6,967 nucleotides of DNA from contig JAGHBR010000397.1 of NCBI GenBank assembly GCA_021160885.1, positions 1-6,967 of the forward strand, written 5' to 3'. The notes under the pieces were generated by a model, which saw only the letters and a program-made list of their open reading frames with translations, made no database searches and was not told the DNA's origin. Numbering within the stretch: the first letter of the stretch is position 1; each line of letters opens with the position of its first letter. Shown piece after piece: positions 1 through 5,089 of the stretch. The translations under genes were made by a program, and so were the position numbers. This stretch comes from Caldisericaceae bacterium. Its GTDB lineage: Bacteria; Calditrichota; Calditrichia; Calditrichales; Calditrichaceae.

Positions 1-45
1 TAAAAGTGCAACGTCAGGTTCATTGAGAGATTTTAATTCTTTCAT
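1..45 (-). CDS. Start of a leftward gene cut by the window edge
   Basis: Reading leftwards from an ATG at 45-43 the frame is open to the window edge: 15 codons, MKELKSLNEPDVALL. This is too short to assign a family. The charged, Leu-rich start would suit a small regulator such as an ECF sigma factor, but that is only a guess. Support for a real start is indirect: a sigma-70-like promoter lies just upstream (71-100) on the same strand, giving a leader of about 20 nt, and a weak purine-rich GGGAA lies about 7 nt before the ATG. The gene would be divergent from mtaB. Confidence 0.4.
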   Translation of the reverse strand, partial: MKELKSLNEPDVALL

Positions 46-70
46 TTTTTATTCCCAACTTTCTGGTATT

Positions 71-100
71 AATATACGGCAAAAATTTTCAAAAAGTAAA
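71..100 (-). promoter_or_regulatory. Candidate promoter for the leftward partial gene
   Basis: On the minus strand TTTACT (-35, rc of 95-100) and TATATT (-10, rc of 71-76) are separated by 18 nt. They match the sigma-70 consensus at 4/6 and 5/6 positions. Transcription would begin near 64, about 20 nt before the ATG at 45. In such AT-rich sequence chance matches are common, so this rests mainly on its position. Confidence 0.35.
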
Positions 101-285
101 AAGAACTTTTCATATTTTCATGGAGTAGGCAAAAGGTTGTTGATTAACCTGGTAGTTCAAAAAAACTTGAATATAAATGGCAAATTGAAAACTTTTAACT
201 CTTAGAAAAAAATCTTTAGGACGTTGAGTTTCGGAATGAAATAAATCACAGATGTGCTAAAAGTTCTTTAAAGGAAGATTTAAGT

Positions 286-314
286 TTGACTTAACGGACG
301 CTTAACTTTAAATT
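286..314 (+). promoter_or_regulatory. Candidate promoter of the mtaB-miaB-MBL operon
   Basis: TTGACT (286-291, 5/6 to TTGACA) is followed after 17 nt by TAAATT (309-314, 4/6 to TATAAT). The start would lie near 320, giving a leader of about 50 nt. CTTAAC occurs twice, at 290-295 and 301-306. This is a direct repeat spaced by 11 bp, inside the promoter, and could be an operator, though no regulator is evident. Confidence 0.45.
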
Positions 315-318
315 TTTA

Positions 319-338
319 AAATTTATTAAAATAAATTT
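319..338. repeat. Perfect 9-bp inverted repeat at the mtaB transcription start
   Basis: AAATTTATT (319-327) and AATAAATTT (330-338) are exact reverse complements around a 2-nt centre. The repeat lies directly downstream of the proposed -10 box. Being A/T only, it would make a weak RNA hairpin. It could be a protein-binding dyad or simply a consequence of base composition. Confidence 0.35.
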
Positions 339-342
339 AATT

Positions 343-369
343 ATGGTTAAAAAGGATTTAAAACGATAA
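343..369 (+). promoter_or_regulatory. Nine-codon leader frame ending at the mtaB ATG
   Basis: ATG at 343 opens a frame encoding MVKKDLKR with TAA at 367-369, in phase with and directly abutting the mtaB ATG at 370. The only Shine-Dalgarno-like sequence for mtaB, AAAGGA at 351-356, lies inside this frame, 13 nt from the start, which is long. The leader has no good ribosome site of its own. It may be coincidental, or it may be a coupling device that places terminating ribosomes at the mtaB start. Confidence 0.25.
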
Positions 370-1659
370 ATGCCAACAGTTGCTTTACATACGTTGGGTT
401 GTCGCCTGAATCAGGCCGAGACCGCAATTATCGCCAATAAATTGAAACAAAGGGGATTTGAAATTGTAGAGTTTGGCGAACAGGCGGACCTGACCATAAT
501 CAATACCTGCACGGTTACTGAGCAGGCCGATTCAAAATGTAGGCAGGCTGTTCGGCAAAGCCTGCGAAAAAATCCGCAGTCTTATGTGGCGGTTATCGGT
601 TGCTACGCTCAAATGGCAGTCGATGCCATTAGCCAAATTGGTGGCGTGGATTTGATTATAGGCAATGAGCATAAATTGTCCCTTGAAAAATATCTGGATG
701 AAAATTTACAGAAACAGCCGCAGCCATTGGTAGTGCACACTTCAAAAATTTCCCGGCAACCTTTTACCATTGAATCGACCGGATTGTACGATACGCATAC
801 GCGCGCTAATCTTAAAATTCAGGATGGTTGCAATTTTATTTGTTCCTTTTGCATTATTGCCACCGCACGAGGTCCGGCCCGTAGCCGGGAGTTTGATGAT
901 CTGGTGAAAGAAGCCAGGGAATTGGTTGACCATGGCTTTAAAGAAATTGTGCTAACCGGTGTCAATATAGGTACTTACCGCTACGAAGACAAAACCTTTT
1001 TTGATGTGCTGCGCGCTTTGGAAAAGATAGAAGGACTGGAACGCATTCGCATCAGTTCCATTGAACCGACCACGGTGACCCCGGAGCTGATTGATTTGAT
1101 GGCCGATTCGCAAAAAATCTGCCATCATTTGCACATTCCATTGCAGAGCGCTGATGATGCCATTCTGAAATCCATGCGCCGTAAGCACATCTTTAGCGAT
1201 TTTGAAAAAATTGTGAATTACGCGGTAAAACGGATGCCTGATGTAGGTCTGGGCACGGACATTATGGTAGGATATCCGGGTGAAGATGAGCAGGCCTTTG
1301 TTAATACCAAAAAACGGGTTGCAGATTTGCCTTTGGCTTACTTTCACGTTTTTACCTATTCCGATCGTAAAGGCACGGCTTCATATAAAATGAAACCCAA
1401 AATCGATCCACAGGTAAAAAAATTACGTACACGGATCATAATCGAAATGGGGCGACGTAAAAAGATTGCTTTTTACCAGAATTTTTTGGGTCGTACGCTG
1501 CCTGTTTTATTTGAACAGCAGTACGAAGGATATTGGGAAGGTTTTAGCGAAAATTACATGCGCATTAAGGTGCGTAGCGAACAAAATTTGAAAAATGAAA
1601 TTTTGCCAGTAAAATTGATCGAAATCGATGGTGAAAAAATTATTGGAGAATTACTTTGA
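370..1659 (+). CDS. mtaB: tRNA (t6A37) methylthiotransferase MtaB
   Basis: Radical-SAM enzyme that adds a methylthio group to C2 of N6-threonylcarbamoyladenosine-37 (t6A to ms2t6A) in ANN-decoding tRNAs; cytoplasmic. The 429 residues carry the three expected modules. The N-terminal methylthiotransferase domain starts HTLGCRLNQAET and has cluster cysteines C11, C47 and C78. The radical-SAM core has CxxxCxxC at C154, C158 and C161, in QDGCNFICSFC followed by ARGPARSR. A C-terminal TRAM-type RNA-binding region spans about 370-429. TLGCxxNQxE and GFSENYMRIKV favour MtaB over MiaB (TYGCQMN) and RimO (SLGCPKN). Length is normal and all six cysteines are present. It uses ATG at 370, as an in-frame TAA immediately precedes it. 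Its TGA (1657-1659) overlaps the miaB start, so the two are translationally coupled. Its t6A substrate would have to come from Tsa enzymes encoded elsewhere. Confidence 0.93.
   Translation: MPTVALHTLGCRLNQAETAIIANKLKQRGFEIVEFGEQADLTIINTCTVTEQADSKCRQAVRQSLRKNPQSYVAVIGCYAQMAVDAISQIGGVDLIIGNEHKLSLEKYLDENLQKQPQPLVVHTSKISRQPFTIESTGLYDTHTRANLKIQDGCNFICSFCIIATARGPARSREFDDLVKEARELVDHGFKEIVLTGVNIGTYRYEDKTFFDVLRALEKIEGLERIRISSIEPTTVTPELIDLMADSQKICHHLHIPLQSADDAILKSMRRKHIFSDFEKIVNYAVKRMPDVGLGTDIMVGYPGEDEQAFVNTKKRVADLPLAYFHVFTYSDRKGTASYKMKPKIDPQVKKLRTRIIIEMGRRKKIAFYQNFLGRTLPVLFEQQYEGYWEGFSENYMRIKVRSEQNLKNEILPVKLIEIDGEKIIGELL
1645..1658 (+). promoter_or_regulatory. Ribosome site fixing the TTG start of miaB
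   Basis: GGAG at 1645-1648 lies 7 nt before TTG 1656-1658. The TTG overlaps the mtaB stop TGA (1657-1659) in a TTGA junction. No ATG or GTG nearby preserves the conserved N-terminus KRVYIETYGCQMN, so TTG is the start. The GGAG is read as Gly-Glu in the mtaB tail. Confidence 0.75.
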
Positions 1660-2960
1660 AGCGGGTTTACATAGAAACATACGGTTGTCAGATGAATGAG
1701 TATGACACCGAAATTGTGAAAACCATTTTAAAACGGCATCATTACGACTTTGCTGATTCTCCGGAAGAGGCGGAAGTCATCTTTTTAAATACCTGTTCAG
1801 TGCGGGAGAATGCCCACCAAAAGGTTAAGCAACGCATTAATACCTTAAAGCAATTGCGCCGCAGCAAAAAGGAGCTGGTTCTTGGTGTTTTGGGGTGTAT
1901 GGCTCAAAATTTGAGAAATGAACTGCTGGATGAAAAAGTGGGCGTCGATGTGGTGGCCGGCCCGGATAGTTACAAAAGGTTGCCGGAAATGTTGTTCCAC
2001 GTGTTGGAAGAAGGCGGGAAGGAATCGGATTTTACCCTGTCTGAATTTGAAACTTACAGCGATGTGTTTCCAGACCGTGAAGATGGCGTTAATGCCTGGA
2101 TTGCCGTGATGCGCGGTTGTGACAATTTCTGTACCTTTTGTGTGGTGCCTTACACGCGCGGCCGTGAACGCAGCCGTGATCCGTTTAATGTGTTGGAAGA
2201 AGTAAAACAACTGGCACAGCGTGGCTTTAAACAGGTAACACTGTTGGGGCAAAATGTCAATTCATACCGTTACCAGAATTATGATTTTGCTGATTTGATT
2301 CAGATGGTGTCAGAAGTAGAAGGGATTCGGCGCATTCGTTTTACTTCACCTCATCCCAAGGATTTTCCGGAAAAGTTAATCGATGTGGTGGCTAATAATC
2401 CCAAAGCCTGCAAACACATCCATTTACCTTTGCAAGCTGGAAATGACCGCATTCTGGAGTTAATGAACCGTACTTACACGCAAAAAGAGTTTTTAAAGCT
2501 TGTTGAACACATGCGGGTTAAAATTCCGGGGCTGGTGCTGACAACAGACGTTATTGTGGGCTTCCCCACCGAAACGGAAGAAGAATTTCAGGACACCTTG
2601 GCTGTGATGCGCCAGGTGGAATTTGATGCCGCCTTTATGTTTAAATATTCGGAGCGTCAGCACACCATTGCCTCGCGCAAGTACCCAGACGATGTATCGG
2701 AAGAAGAAAAAACATCGCGCATTACACGTCTGGTGGAAATGCAGAAAAAAATTGCTCTCAAGAAAAATCAGCAACACCTTGGTCAGGTTTTTGAAGTGTT
2801 GATCGAAGGTAAAGGCAAAAAGCCAAATCAACTGTTGGGCCGCAATGACGGCAACAAGATTGTGGTTTTTCCGGATAATGGTGCAAAAATTGGTGATTTT
2901 GTTCATGTTAAAATAAACGAAGTAACTTCCAACACTTTAATTGGAGAAGCGATTGACTGA
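1656..2960 (+). CDS. miaB: tRNA-2-methylthio-N6-dimethylallyladenosine synthase MiaB
   Basis: Radical-SAM methylthiotransferase converting i6A37 to ms2i6A37 in UNN-decoding tRNAs; cytoplasmic, with two 4Fe-4S clusters. The start ETYGCQMNEYDTE is the MiaB signature. Auxiliary-cluster cysteines are C11, C47 (NTCSVRENA) and C81 (LGCMAQ). The radical-SAM triad is C155, C159 and C162 in RGCDNFCTFCVVPYTRGRE, followed by RSR. LLGQNVNSY, TSPHPKDF and HLPLQAGND are typical of the core. The TRAM domain occupies about 372-434. The length of 434 residues is normal and nothing essential is missing. It starts at TTG inside the mtaB stop region and ends over the start of the MBL-nuclease gene, the middle of a tightly coupled operon. 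MiaA, which makes i6A37, is not in the window. Confidence 0.95.
   Translation: MKRVYIETYGCQMNEYDTEIVKTILKRHHYDFADSPEEAEVIFLNTCSVRENAHQKVKQRINTLKQLRRSKKELVLGVLGCMAQNLRNELLDEKVGVDVVAGPDSYKRLPEMLFHVLEEGGKESDFTLSEFETYSDVFPDREDGVNAWIAVMRGCDNFCTFCVVPYTRGRERSRDPFNVLEEVKQLAQRGFKQVTLLGQNVNSYRYQNYDFADLIQMVSEVEGIRRIRFTSPHPKDFPEKLIDVVANNPKACKHIHLPLQAGNDRILELMNRTYTQKEFLKLVEHMRVKIPGLVLTTDVIVGFPTETEEEFQDTLAVMRQVEFDAAFMFKYSERQHTIASRKYPDDVSEEEKTSRITRLVEMQKKIALKKNQQHLGQVFEVLIEGKGKKPNQLLGRNDGNKIVVFPDNGAKIGDFVHVKINEVTSNTLIGEAID
2943..2955 (+). promoter_or_regulatory. Ribosome site choosing the TTG at 2953 for the MBL gene
   Basis: GGAG at 2943-2946 is followed after 6 nt by TTG at 2953-2955, which lies before the miaB stop TGA (2958-2960). 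The frame also has an earlier TTG at 2941, but that codon overlaps the GGAG itself and has no ribosome site. The layout repeats that of the mtaB-miaB junction, so 2953 is preferred. Confidence 0.65.
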
Positions 2961-3924
2961 TTCATCCACAATATTTCGCTTCGACCGGGATTTGTACATT
3001 CCGGAAATCGATCTTTGGTTAGACAGCAGGCGAGTCAAACCGTTTGGTTTTGTGTCGCATGCCCACACCGATCACCTGGCGCGCCATAAACAAATTTTGT
3101 GCACACCGCCAACGGCTGAGTTTATTGAAAAACGCATTAAGCCTACCGATTATCAACTGCTGAAGTTTGGCCAGCCGCTTGTTCTGGATGATTACACGAT
3201 TTCGCTTCATCCCGCAGGGCACATTCTGGGCTCCGCTCAAATTAAAATTCAAAAGAACGGATTTAGTCTGCTTTACACAGGTGATTTTCGTCTTGAGCCA
3301 TCTAAAACGGTGGAAACGTTTGAATTTGTGGAAACCGATGTCCTGATCATGGAAACCACTTTTGGGCAGGCGCAATATCGCATGCCTTCCAAACAAGAAG
3401 TGGAAGACCGTTTAGTTGAACGCTGTCGACATTTGTTAACACAAAATAAGATTCCCATTGTATTGGCTTATTCCTTAGGGAAAGGGCAGGAAGCCTTAAA
3501 AATTTTAACCGATGCCGGACTGCCAGTGGCGGTGGAAGAACAGATTGTCCGCTTTGTGCCAACCTATCAAAAATATGGCGTCGAATTTGGGCCGTTTGAA
3601 AAATTTGACCGCAACAATCTAAGGGGTAAGGTCAATTTGCTACCGGTTAATTACCGTTTTCACCGATTTTACAAAAGGCTCAGCAATGGCTACACCATCT
3701 ACCTTTCCGGCTGGGGCATGGAACCCTATGCTGAGCGCAGATTTGGAGTTGATGAAGTGATCCCCTTAAGCGACCATGCCGATTACCATCAGCTTTTTAA
3801 ACTGGTAGAGACCATTAAACCGAAGGAAGTTTATTGCACACACGGTTTTCCGCAGTTTGTCAATGAATTAAAGGCTGCCGGTTATCGGGCCAAAATTCTG
3901 GAAAACGCTGAGCCTGCCCATTAG
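2953..3924 (+). CDS. MBL-fold exonuclease of the ligase-associated / COG1236 type
   Basis: Metallo-beta-lactamase-fold nuclease, 323 residues from the TTG at 2953 (327 if read from 2941). Metal-binding motifs are complete: HAHTDH at 36-41 (H36, H38, D40, H41), H90 in HPAGHILGSA, D111 in TGDF, H275 in LSDHAD and H297 in CTHGFP. METTFG around E134 corresponds to beta-CASP motif A, but the segment between it and LSGWG (about 251-255) is only around 110 residues, far shorter than the beta-CASP domain of RNase J or CPSF73. FxYxxP after METTFG, AYSLGK near 172-177, SGW and SDHAD match what I recall of the 'ligase-associated DNA damage response exonuclease' family. No LigD-like ligase or DEXH helicase partner is visible here. 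Its neighbours are tRNA-modification genes, so an RNA-processing role is equally possible. It overlaps the end of miaB and should be co-translated with it. Confidence 0.85.
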   Translation: MTDSSTIFRFDRDLYIPEIDLWLDSRRVKPFGFVSHAHTDHLARHKQILCTPPTAEFIEKRIKPTDYQLLKFGQPLVLDDYTISLHPAGHILGSAQIKIQKNGFSLLYTGDFRLEPSKTVETFEFVETDVLIMETTFGQAQYRMPSKQEVEDRLVERCRHLLTQNKIPIVLAYSLGKGQEALKILTDAGLPVAVEEQIVRFVPTYQKYGVEFGPFEKFDRNNLRGKVNLLPVNYRFHRFYKRLSNGYTIYLSGWGMEPYAERRFGVDEVIPLSDHADYHQLFKLVETIKPKEVYCTHGFPQFVNELKAAGYRAKILENAEPAH

Positions 3925-3925
3925 C

Positions 3926-3983
3926 CACCGAATTACACCGAAATTTTTAGAGTCACTGATGAACACAGATTGACACTGATTTT
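3926..3983. repeat. Decanucleotide array, copies A1 and B (CACYGAWNNN units)
   Basis: Five 10-nt units: CACCGAATTA (3926) and CACCGAAATT (3936), then after 8 nt CACTGATGAA (3954), CACAGATTGA (3964) and CACTGATTTT (3974). The array starts 2 nt after the MBL stop codon. The 10-nt step is exact within each group, while the last three bases of each unit vary freely. Confidence 0.8.
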
Positions 3984-4030
3984 TTTAAATAAAATTGGTT
4001 TAATAGCTATAGAGGGAAAATACAAGTAGC

Positions 4031-4050
4031 CACCAAAGGGCACCGAACAC
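4031..4050. repeat. Decanucleotide array, copy A2
   Basis: Two units, CACCAAAGGG (4031) and CACCGAACAC (4041), preceded by AGC exactly as copy A1 is (AGC at 3923-3925). Confidence 0.75.
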
Positions 4051-4060
4051 TTTAGAAATT

Positions 4061-4088
4061 TTGAATGTTGAATTTTGAATGTTGAATG
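4061..4088. repeat. Heptanucleotide array, four TTGAATK units
   Basis: TTGAATG (4061), TTGAATT (4068), TTGAATG (4075) and TTGAATG (4082) run head to tail without interruption. The reverse-complement theme (ATTCAAN) resembles the units at 4993-5020. Confidence 0.85.
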
Positions 4089-4101
4089 GCTTAAATGGTT
4101 G

Positions 4102-4130
4102 TTAATTGATGGCAATGTAATGTCAATTAA
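4102..4130. repeat. 8-bp inverted repeat in the convergent gap
   Basis: TTAATTGA (4102-4109) and TCAATTAA (4123-4130) are exact reverse complements around a 13-nt loop. The stem is AT-rich and no U-tract follows, so a terminator role for either convergent gene is weak. Confidence 0.3.
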
Positions 4131-4140
4131 ATCAATAGGC

Positions 4141-4170
4141 CACTGAAACACACCGAAAGGAACCGAAATA
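4141..4170. repeat. Decanucleotide array, copy A3
   Basis: Three units: CACTGAAACA (4141), CACCGAAAGG (4151) and AACCGAAATA (4161). They are preceded by GGC, against AGC before the other two A copies. Confidence 0.8.
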
Positions 4171-4184
4171 ATTTTTGCAGATTT

Positions 4185-4204
4185 CACATAAAGCCAAAGA
4201 TCAC
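4185..4204. repeat. Degenerate decanucleotide units
   Basis: CACATAAAGC (4185) and CAAAGATCAC (4195) keep the 10-nt spacing and A-rich theme of the arrays but match the unit poorly. They may be a decayed copy. Confidence 0.4.
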
Positions 4205-4213
4205 GACTTTCTA

Positions 4214-4317
4214 TTGAACCATTTAACTATTCAACCATTCAACCAAAATACTCTTACCTCTTATACGCTTAAACTCTTAACTTTTTAACTCCATTCAATC
4301 ATTCCACCATTTACTAA
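4214..4317. repeat. Octanucleotide-periodic tract next to the HicBA-like gene end
   Basis: TTGAACCA (4214), TTTAACTA (4222), TTCAACCA (4230) and TTCAACCA (4238) run in tandem. After a slightly irregular part come CTTATACG (4260), CTTAAACT (4268), CTTAACTT (4276) and TTTAACTC (4284). After one extra C come ATTCAATC (4293), ATTCCACC (4301) and ATTTACTA (4309). The tract stops 3 nt from the neighbouring gene's stop codon. A fragment with the same TTTTAACTCTTA theme occurs at about 190-205. Confidence 0.7.
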
Positions 4318-4319
4318 AT

Positions 4320-4763
4320 TTACGGAGCGGTTTTACGCAGTTTTAAATAATTTTTACCCACGTAAATCACATTGTTGCTGCCAAATAATTTACGCACGAT
4401 GATCGGGGAAAGGTGTTCGGTTACGGGAAGATGGATGTGATTAAAAGGGAAAGAAGAATTCATCAATACAACCGATTCATGATCCGAATATTCGATGTGG
4501 TAATTTTCTTTTTTGAATAGCTCTAACAACTTATTGGTTGGTAACGTATTAAATTTAATTCTTAAGTTAAATATTGGTTTGTCCTTACCAATGGGAAAAG
4601 GTTGATTTCTTTCTTCACAAAAGTGCTTGATTAAAGCCAACGCGTTTTTTAAGCGTTTATCTAATAAATCTCGGTTTGGAGCCTGCACGTAAATTCCGGG
4701 AACGTTCTCGCAATAGGCAATGAATGAACGACCATCAAATTCTTTTTTGACAATAAGTTTCAT
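4320..4763 (-). CDS. Possible HicB-HicA fusion protein
   Basis: 147 residues, no signal peptide or membrane segment. Residues 1-57 resemble the HicB antitoxin core: a beta strand (KLIVKKEFDG), then SFIAYCENVPGIYVQA in place of the usual Y-x-A-x-x-P-x-L/I-P-G pattern, then a helix with L-x-x-R-x-x-x-A. Residues 68-132 resemble HicA, an RNA-binding RNase fold: LPTNKLLELFKKENY, then SDHESVVLM with H95 at the place of the HicA catalytic His (normally G-S-H), then HIHLPV and a closing helix. The G of the usual GF and the GTL motif are not conserved. No HTH or ribbon-helix-helix follows the HicB-like part, as it would in a normal HicB. Weak AGGAAA site at 4780-4775, 11 nt before the ATG. It has its own promoter (4804-4832). 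The domain calls are by eye; a conserved hypothetical protein of different origin is possible. Confidence 0.5.
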   Translation of the reverse strand: MKLIVKKEFDGRSFIAYCENVPGIYVQAPNRDLLDKRLKNALALIKHFCEERNQPFPIGKDKPIFNLRIKFNTLPTNKLLELFKKENYHIEYSDHESVVLMNSSFPFNHIHLPVTEHLSPIIVRKLFGSNNVIYVGKNYLKLRKTAP

Positions 4764-4803
4764 TTTATTTGATATTTCCTGATTTTCAAATGAATTTTAA
4801 TCT

Positions 4804-4832
4804 AATATAGTTAAAATCATCGCAAGAATCAA
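4804..4832 (-). promoter_or_regulatory. Promoter of the HicBA-like gene
   Basis: On the minus strand TTGATT (rc of 4827-4832, 4/6) and TATATT (rc of 4804-4809, 5/6) are separated by exactly 17 nt. Transcription would start near 4797, leaving a leader of about 34 nt before the ATG at 4763. This implies that the gene is transcribed independently of the two-component pair upstream. Confidence 0.55.
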
Positions 4833-4891
4833 TTAATCAGCTAATTTCTTTATTGTATTTAGCTCAAAAAAAGAAACAGTAAAACCAGAAC

Positions 4892-4939
4892 TAAGGAGGA
4901 AGTTTGTATTTAAATAATCAAGAGATTCTCTGCAATTAA
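4892..4939 (+). other. Isolated strong Shine-Dalgarno with an 11-codon frame
   Basis: TAAGGAGG at 4892-4899 is a near-perfect anti-16S complement, better than at any called gene here. 4 nt later TTG (4904) opens MYLNNQEILCN, ending at TAA 4937-4939. The spacing is short and no clear promoter was found on this strand. It may be a small peptide, the remnant of a lost gene, or chance. Confidence 0.2.
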
Positions 4940-4992
4940 AAGATTAATAATTGGTAACAGTAGGGCGAAGAATTAACATTTGATGCACATTT

Positions 4993-5020
4993 AAAATTCA
5001 GCACTCAAAACTAAAAATTC
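4993..5020. repeat. Heptanucleotide repeat, four degenerate units
   Basis: AAAATTC (4993), AGCACTC (5000), AAAACTA (5007) and AAAATTC (5014) step by 7 nt. Read on the opposite strand they resemble the TTGAATK array at 4061-4088, so the two may be one repeat family in opposite orientations. Confidence 0.55.
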
Positions 5021-5044
5021 TTTGAATTAGCGGAGTGATCCGCT
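5011..5044 (-). terminator. Possible terminator of the two-component operon
   Basis: Reading leftwards, AGCGGA-TCAC-TCCGCT (5044-5029) forms a perfect 6-bp hairpin. It is followed at once by AATTC-AAA-GAATT (5028-5016) and TTTAG then TTTT. It lies about 45 nt after the response-regulator stop. The U-tract is interrupted, so efficiency is doubtful. On the plus strand the first hairpin has a GTGA (GNRA) tetraloop. Confidence 0.35.
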
Positions 5045-5089
5045 GGCTATTGTTTTAAGTTGCAGCCTGGCAGCTCTAATTAAAGGGAT

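Larger units (their letters stand above)
46..369. other. Divergent intergenic region before mtaB
   Basis: 324 nt without a convincing gene. It holds a minus-strand promoter candidate (71-100), a plus-strand promoter candidate (286-314), an AT-only inverted repeat (319-338) and a nine-codon reading frame touching the mtaB start (343-369). A TTG-initiated 60-codon frame at 23-205 has no good ribosome site and a low-complexity Lys/Asn/Phe-rich composition, so it is not called. No hairpin with a U-tract or RNA gene was recognised. Confidence 0.6.
3925..4319. other. Gene-free, repeat-mosaic gap between convergent genes
   Basis: 395 nt between the MBL gene and the leftward HicBA-like gene, filled largely by short degenerate tandem arrays: 10-nt units (3926-3983, 4031-4050, 4141-4170, 4185-4204), 7-nt units (4061-4088) and 8-nt units (4214-4317). 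A minus-strand open frame across 3933-4187 is made of these repeats and is not called. No strong GC-rich hairpin with U-tract was found. A run of T at 3980-3986 follows the first array, without a convincing stem. Confidence 0.7.
4764..5089. other. Intergenic region between response regulator and HicBA-like gene
   Basis: 326 nt. It contains the promoter for the HicBA-like gene (4804-4832), an isolated strong Shine-Dalgarno with a tiny plus-strand frame (4892-4939), a 7-nt repeat tract (4993-5020) and a double hairpin (5011-5044) that may end the two-component transcript. The rest shows nothing recognisable. Confidence 0.6.

Noticed and set aside
23..205. 60-codon TTG-initiated frame upstream of mtaB
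   Set aside because: No convincing ribosome site or domain, low-complexity Lys/Asn/Phe composition typical of AT-rich non-coding DNA, and it overlaps a better-supported divergent promoter and start.
1845..2252. Long antisense frames inside mtaB, miaB and the MBL gene
   Set aside because: Shadows of strongly conserved coding genes, with His/Phe-rich, low-complexity translations and no motifs.
3952..3986. Rho-independent terminator after the MBL gene
   Set aside because: A T-run is present, but the only stem is GTCA/TGAC, 4 bp with a 15-nt loop, too weak to call.
3926..4170. CRISPR array
   Set aside because: Units are 7-10 nt and degenerate, without 25-40 nt identical repeats or spacers, and no cas gene is present.
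3933..4187. 84-codon minus-strand frame in the convergent gap
   Set aside because: It is a translation of the 10-nt and 7-nt repeats (its ISVNLCSSV end comes from the CACTGAT units); no ribosome site or family resemblance.
4320..4763. Frameshift or assembly error joining two separate hicB and hicA genes
   Set aside because: The frame is uninterrupted through a plausible linker (about 55-70) with no internal start and ribosome site seen at the junction; not excluded without reads.
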